NCBI RefSeq assembly: GCF_001625305.1
Contig: NW_017804242.1
Coordinates: 1,705,235 to 1,769,234 of the forward strand
Direction: 5' to 3'
Source of the DNA: Branchiostoma belcheri
Lineage: Eukaryota; Chordata; Leptocardii; Amphioxiformes; Branchiostomatidae
Length of the DNA: 64,000 bases
The notes beneath the pieces are model-generated. The model saw only the letters and a program-made list of their open reading frames with translations. It was not told the DNA's origin and ran no database searches. Of the stretch, positions 60,701-64,000 are shown piece by piece; position 1 is the first letter of the stretch, and each line of letters starts with the position of its first letter. The translations under genes and the position numbers were made by a program.

Positions 60701-63423
60701 CAGTCTTATTGTTACACGATTTCCCCTAGACTGAAGTTACGTAAGGTACAATAATGGATCATACCTAAGAGCCCGTAGATACAGAACACGCCATCGTTTC
60801 AGTGTTCAACATCATTTTTATTTCGCACAGAGCAATACATATTTAAAATCCGATGAAGAGGTCACCCCTTAATCAGATTAACAGAAATCTAAGGCGCAAG
60901 GATACAAAATGAAGTGTTGTGCATCAGTCATCCACAGTTCACTTATATACATGTCTACTACATGTACTATGGCGCTTAAATGTACGTGAAAGTTATCGGC
61001 TGGAAAACAGCCCAGACGGGGATTTCCACACACGGGTGTTCATTGCGTAAAATATTGCGTAAGATGCACAGAGAGCAGTCTTCTAGTCTGCGTCATTTAA
61101 TCCCATTTCGTATCTGTGTCAATCCGCATTACCACACGTTTCAGGCAATGACGATGGAAGTTAGCTGTTGAACAAACTCGCGGGCCTGAAGCTGACTGAA
61201 CTACCAACTCATTATAGAAGGTGCAAGTCCGCACTACGCTATACACAAGTACAGTTAAAAACTTTGAAAATGTTATCACAACAGCTAAGAATCCACTCAT
61301 TGTTATTCGTTCCTCCGTGAAAGTCCTCACATGTACGTCACACTAAGTTCATGTGAACAATAGCTAAAAAAAAGGCCAAGATGAATTAACCAATTATAAA
61401 GGCTTCAATGACAAGCGTAAGTGGTGTTAGGGGACGTAATAGCTTAATGAGCGAACATGCCATGGTATGTACTTGTGTACCTGTCAGCCCATTGAAGGCT
61501 GGTACTTTCTCCCATTGCCAGTGGTTTGTAGAAACACGCATGGGGGACTCATCTGTCACGAAGTAGCCCATAAGATTAAAGTAGCTTTGAAACGCATCTG
61601 AATCAGTCAGCCAATTGAAGTTTAGCAGTTTCTCATGTTTCTAGTGGCGTGTAGAAACACACATGGGGGCCATCTGTCACGGAGTAGCCCATAAGATTAA
61701 AGTAGCTTTAAAACTTGTGCATCTGAATCAGTCAGCCAACTGAGGTTTGGCAGTTACGTTTCTATTGGCATGTAGAAACACGCATGGGCACATCTGTCAT
61801 GAAATGGCCCAGATTCAGGTAGCCTGTACATCTGTCATCAGATTGAAGTTTGTACTTCCTCACGTTGCCAGTGGCTTGTGCCCTTGGGAAAGGCACTTTA
61901 CACGACTTTCCTCACTTCACTCAAGTGAAAATGAGTATTGTATTGTCTCCTGTGTTGGTGGCGGCATTGATATAAGTTGAAAAAAACTTGAGTGTGTCGT
62001 CACCACGTCTTGTGATTAGATGTTGGAAAAAACACGCATGGGGGGATCTGTCACAGCCTGGTCCTTGAGATTAACTTGTACATCAGTCAGACCTTTAATG
62101 TTTAGCACTTCCTCACATTGCCAATAAATAAGATTAAAGCATATTTAGAAAGTAGGCCAGACGTTCATTCACCGGGCACACAAAGGGCAAGGACATACAC
62201 GGACGTGTAGACTGTGTGATATAGCTAGCTGCCGCCGCGCCGCGTGCCTGCGAAGCTGGTGTGTTACGCCGAAGGGCGGTTATACCGGCTATACTGATTC
62301 AGCTACAGATACAGACGTGGTCTATACCTTATAAGGAACCATCGTCAGAAACTGCCCTGGACACAAACAACCGGAGGCTCTACATGTAGCAAACAGCAGG
62401 ACACAGGATGTGATTACGTGTGATAACCGGCAGAACACAAGAAATGGTAAATTATGTAAAAAATGAAATAAGCATCACGCGGTGAACATCTTACGATACA
62501 GGAAGCACGGTTTTACTACATCAGATACTGTAAATTCACCGCTGGGATCTAATTTCCTGGTGGGAATAGAAATGAAGTTTTCCTGTGCTGTGTATTATTC
62601 ATGTCAGAGACCTAGGTATGTTGGTTTGTTTGTGAACACGATAACTCAGGATGCCGTGGATGGGCGTGATAACATTTTGTAGGTTGGTAGGATAAAGGAA
62701 AAAAGAAGGTCATTTGTCCAAATATATAATGGAAGGGCATGTCCTTGGTAGTGAGGAACCTGCTGGGAGACACAGAATTGGAAGATCTCATATATCTCGA
62801 AATTATTGACAAGGATCGAAAGAGACATCGGTCTCACAGGGTCTGCTCTGGTGTCCACCGTGAAGGACAAGAAATACTGGGATGACTTTATCTAATGTAC
62901 CTCACCGGACTTGTTCCGGGTGTACGATGATGATGATATATTTATTTTTACATGTAAAGGTTCCCACAACGCAAAAATAGGTATAAAGGATAAAGCATAA
63001 AGGAATGCTTTGCTATTAGAAAAAATACCGAAACCTGTGATTAGCCCATTGGATTTTAACACTTTGTCAAAGACTTGTGCTATACCTTATTGTTTGAGTA
63101 ATTAAGATATGTTAGGTTTTATTCGACACTAGGTCTTATTCAACACATTTATTTTATTGTTTGTTAGACTTTCTTTATGTAGTTTGCCATACATTGTAAT
63201 TGTCATGCAATAACTTTAGTTCTTCTATAAATGAAAAACGTTACACGCCGTACCTGCATGAAGTAGAAGACGACCTTGCACATGATGGTGCCGAATCGCC
63301 ATGTTGCGGTGCTGAAGACGGCTGCGGTGAAGGGAACACAGCACAGCAGGAAGGCCAGGTCCGTCACCGACAGGTTCAGCACGTAGTGGTTCGTCACCGT
63401 CCGCATACGCCCGAACTTCACCA
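48514..63423 (-). CDS. Kisspeptin-receptor-like class A GPCR, 6 exons, N-terminus off the window
   Basis: This is a seven-helix peptide receptor of the plasma membrane. Exons (complement): 63254-63423, 58432-58567, 51904-52045, 51173-51308, 49999-50186, 48514-48760; phases agree, giving 338 complete codons and a TAG. Visible parts: TM2 (LNLSVTDLAFLLCCVPFTA), the TM3 cysteine (IMCKVV), VDRYLAIVYPL at the end of TM3, TM4, loop-2 cysteine in HYYCMEMWPS, TM5, CWLP in TM6, and NSCINPFIY in TM7. Then follow KRFRGSFRRGF and an 80-residue polar tail ending HGCC. MRTVTN with CCVPFTA, TVQATC with TALSVDR, and YC-E-WPS with WERA recall vertebrate KISS1R; galanin and allatostatin-A receptors are the alternatives. 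TM1 must lie beyond 64000 or in an unrecognised exon. The intron between the first two exons is 4.7 kb. Confidence 0.88.
49545..49735. mobile_element. Inverted-repeat element with AGCCTGG...CCAGGCT ends
   Basis: CTGCCGAGTCTCTTTTGTTC and TAGCCTGGTTCCCGTCAAAC at left face GACAAGAGAGACTCGGCAAC and GTTTGGTAGCCAGGCTACC at right. A further half copy (GGCTCGGCAGCTAG) lies between them. Confidence 0.65.
49749..49974. mobile_element. Second copy of the GTCTCCACCAGACTC hairpin element
   Basis: CCACCAGACTCTTTTGCATG and AATAGTAGAAATTGGCCTAA at left face TTAGGCCAATTTCTACTATT and CTGCAAAAGCGTCCGGAGGA at right. It ends about 25 bp from the TM7 exon donor. Confidence 0.75.
49999..50186 (-). CDS. GPCR exon with TM6 and TM7
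   Basis: It encodes LLSLLFALCWLPIHVLNLSI and SYANSCINPFIYVIVGK. The donor AAGAG|GTAGGA is chosen over the earlier G|GTAAGA because only it joins the next exon in the frame giving GKRFRGSFRRGF. Confidence 0.88.
51173..51308 (-). CDS. GPCR exon with TM5 end and intracellular loop 3
   Basis: It encodes YVVPLLVSLVSFVLIAVQL and then a polar loop ending QLVKRNRKVTQ. The acceptor is CTCTGTAG and the donor is CAG|GTTAGT. Confidence 0.9.
51904..52045 (-). CDS. GPCR exon with TM4 end, loop 2 and start of TM5
   Basis: It encodes SLLLSLPVAVYREVVEWYYF, THYYCMEMWPSKTWERAY and MIYTVLI. The acceptor is ATCCTGAAAG, with a modest pyrimidine tract, and the donor is CAG|GTACAC. Confidence 0.88.
52065..52335. 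repeat. ~30-bp minisatellite beside the TM4 exon
   Basis: About eight units of CTTTTGAAACGGAAAAGATG plus CTTAGTTAGAAAA lie immediately upstream of the exon at 51904-52045, and so form part of the intron acceptor region. Confidence 0.85.
52690..52825. repeat. Short tandem repeat, 17-18 bp unit
   Basis: TTTGGAACTACACTATCA recurs about seven times and passes into a TATATATATA run. Confidence 0.85.
53885..54015 (-). mobile_element. Possible LINE reverse-transcriptase C-terminal tail
   Basis: A minus-strand frame reads GRRQSRTINCIRQGAEFCVL then MDDRDEWRKTIKVAQDRSI and a stop. The DRDEWRK motif near a stop is common at the C-terminus of LINE ORF2 proteins. Nothing upstream supports the rest of the element. 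Confidence 0.35.
54165..54810. repeat. About three tandem copies of a ~240-bp unit
   Basis: CCATTTCGTGTATTTTAT, CACTGAGTGCTCCCAAGG, GTCCTTGACACCACATT and AGGTCATAGGGGAC recur in order at about 54165, 54421 and 54655. Each unit carries TACACGTTTGTACATTTGCA or a remnant. Confidence 0.8.
55575..56110. repeat. Four to five tandem copies of a ~140-bp unit
   Basis: TATGTAAAACAACTTGTCTT, TATGACGTGTGCATCA, CAAATGTCACGAGAAAGTT and AGGTTACACGTGTTTTGATC recur in order. Confidence 0.85.
56637..56730. repeat. 27-bp tandem repeat, ~3 copies
   Basis: GTTTACAAAACTGGTGNGTT followed by ACGCCT recurs, the last unit merging into CCGG sequence. Confidence 0.85.
57440..57605. mobile_element. Diverged foldback element, 41411-41602 family
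   Basis: GTCATCGTCATCAGGGAAAT and TACGACTGGTTTGTATG at left face GAATTGCCCTAAAGACAGAC and CATCGAAACACCAGCTCTTC at right, in the same order as the better preserved copy. Confidence 0.6.
58432..58567 (-). CDS. GPCR exon with TM3 end (DRY) and start of TM4
   Basis: It encodes ATVQATCLTLTALSVDRYLA, IVYPLESRKLRT and VAVWANTCIWT. The acceptor is TTGGCAG and the donor is CG|GTAAGA. Confidence 0.92.
58915..59125 (-). mobile_element. tRNA-derived SINE with clear A and B boxes
   Basis: On the minus strand TGGTTCAGTGGTTAGTGATC (A-box-like) is followed by GGGAGTTCGAATCCCGG (B-box-like), and a body with GGACGTTAAATTGTGGTCC and TTGTCGAAAAGAGCTAGGGG. The body shares motifs with the 24030-24660 array. A weaker tRNA-like head lies at 58610-58790. 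Confidence 0.75.
59538..59759. mobile_element. Hairpin element with TAGCCTC...GAGGCTA ends and a 9-bp target duplication
   Basis: CTCTACCAGGCTTCGG at left faces CCGAAGCCTGGTAGAGGCTA at right. CACTGTAAG directly precedes the left end (59529-59537) and directly follows the right end (59760-59768). This fits insertion with a 9-bp (or 8-bp plus shared base) target duplication. Confidence 0.85.
60080..60360 (+). mobile_element. Worn tRNA-derived SINE
   Basis: GAGTTTGAATCCCTGG (B-box-like) is followed by ATTGGGAAAGGCATTTCCAC and a tail that ends in AATAAATAAATAAAC. Confidence 0.5.
61485..62110. repeat. Four to five tandem copies of a ~120-bp unit
   Basis: GTCAGCCAATTGAAGTTTAG, CAGTGGCNTGTAGAAACACG, CATGGGGGNCATCTGTCAC and CCCATAAGATTAAAGTAGCT recur in order. 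The later copies are interrupted by a SINE body piece at 61875-61935. Confidence 0.8.
62215..62320 (+). repeat. Best-preserved copy of the dispersed GCGGTTATACCGGC repeat
   Basis: GCTGCCGCCGCGCCGCGTGC, CTGCGAAGCTGGTGTGTTAC and GCCGAAGGGCGGTTATACCG are followed by a CAGATACAGA tail. Related copies: 330-575, 23095-23180, 36240-36325 and 39320-39415. A one-sided simple tail suggests a retroposed origin. Confidence 0.75.
62780..62950 (+). mobile_element. Possible LINE C-terminal tail with GAT run
   Basis: A plus-strand frame reads DKDRKRHRSHRVCSGVHREG then QEILG and a stop. It is followed by GGACTTGTTCCGGGTGTACG and a GATGATGATG run. This is weak and based only on resemblance to LINE ends. Confidence 0.25.
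63254..63423 (-). CDS. GPCR exon with TM2 and start of TM3
   Basis: It encodes KFGRMRTVTNHYVLNLSVTD, LAFLLCCVPFTAAVF and TWRFGTIMCKVVFYFMQ. The acceptor is CCGCCCTTAG and the donor is CAG|GTACGG. Confidence 0.92.
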
Positions 63424-63589
63424 CTAAGGGCGGAACACACCAAGGTTTAGTGTATATATGTATGTAACATCATCATTAAGCATTAATTTAGTTATACAAT
63501 ATATGTGTCTGTTGGATGCATTTGTTAACCGTGGTGCCCGTGGTGCCAGCTATTGGTGCCTGGGTAGCCCAATGTATTTCGATGTTGCA

Positions 63590-63990
63590 ATTCCACTGAA
63601 GTACTATGGACAGTGTCGCTGACGACTGAATTAGTACCACAGAAACCTACAACTGAAGGCTGTGTCAGTACCCATGGAAAGTACCGCTGACGAATGAATT
63701 AGTATTACAGACACTTAACCACGGAAAGTGTCATTTGCGTCTGAATTACTATTACATGAAGTTACCACTGGATGCTGTATCAGTACCATGGACATCTGTA
63801 CTGGCGGCAAAATTAGTACCACAGAAACCTACCACTGAATTCGAGGCTGTATCAGTACTGAAGGATGAATTAGTACCACAGAAACCACTGTATCAGTGGC
63901 GGTTGAATTGGTACCACGGAACCTTACCACTGAAGGCAATACCAGTACCATGGAATGTACCATTGTAGCCTAAATGGCTGTATCTGTACC
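63590..63990. repeat. Degenerate ~60-bp tandem repeat upstream of the TM2 exon
   Basis: TTAGTACCACAGAAACCTAC, CACTGAAGGCTGTATCAGTA and CCATGGANNGT recur to the window's end. No TM1 exon is seen in 63424-64000. Confidence 0.8.
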
Positions 63991-64000
63991 ATGGAAAATG

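Overview
The window is eukaryotic. It holds three intron-rich protein genes with GT-AG splice sites, with repeats filling the space between and inside them. Intron density, gene families (p120 RasGAP, a Golgi GalNAc-transferase, a kisspeptin-receptor-like GPCR) and many short inverted-repeat elements suggest an invertebrate deuterostome, most likely a cephalochordate such as amphioxus. That placement is inference from family knowledge and was not tested by a search. No bacterial operon, CRISPR array, rRNA or plausible free-standing tRNA gene was seen.

Region 1 (about 1-19771, minus strand): a RASA1 / p120 RasGAP homologue. I resolved 18 exons whose phases chain without a break into 701 codons: acidic N-terminus, SH2, SH3, SH2, PH, C2 and the start of the RasGAP domain with the arginine finger (R661). 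The rest of the GAP domain lies left of base 1. Odd features are a GC-AG intron, a 32-bp exon, a possible 57-bp in-frame cassette exon, and partial duplications of exon edges. One of these copies carries Leu in place of the arginine finger.

Region 2 (about 19772-28606): 8.8 kb between two divergent genes. I see no convincing gene, but there are two hairpin elements, a SINE-tail-like tandem array, a six-copy minisatellite and a CT-rich tract.

Region 3 (28607-41396, plus strand): a complete 8-exon polypeptide GalNAc-transferase of 567 residues. It has a type II membrane anchor, a long Asn-rich stem and an intact GT-A catalytic domain (DSH, WGGEN, VGH), but it stops where the ricin-type lectin domain normally begins. 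The stop codon is followed by an almost perfect 89-bp-arm hairpin that supplies an AATAAA.

Region 4 (about 41400-48513): intergenic, with several foldback elements. One is a GC-rich element with 119-bp terminal inverted repeats.

Region 5 (48514-63423, minus strand): six exons of a class A GPCR, from just before TM2 to the stop. It resembles kisspeptin receptors most closely. The exon for the N-terminus and TM1 lies beyond base 64000 or was not recognised. Its introns hold several tandem-repeat families and SINE/LINE-like fragments.

The three genes share no obvious pathway. The most notable observations are the lectin-less GalNAc-transferase, the exon-edge duplications in RASA1 and the variety of foldback elements.
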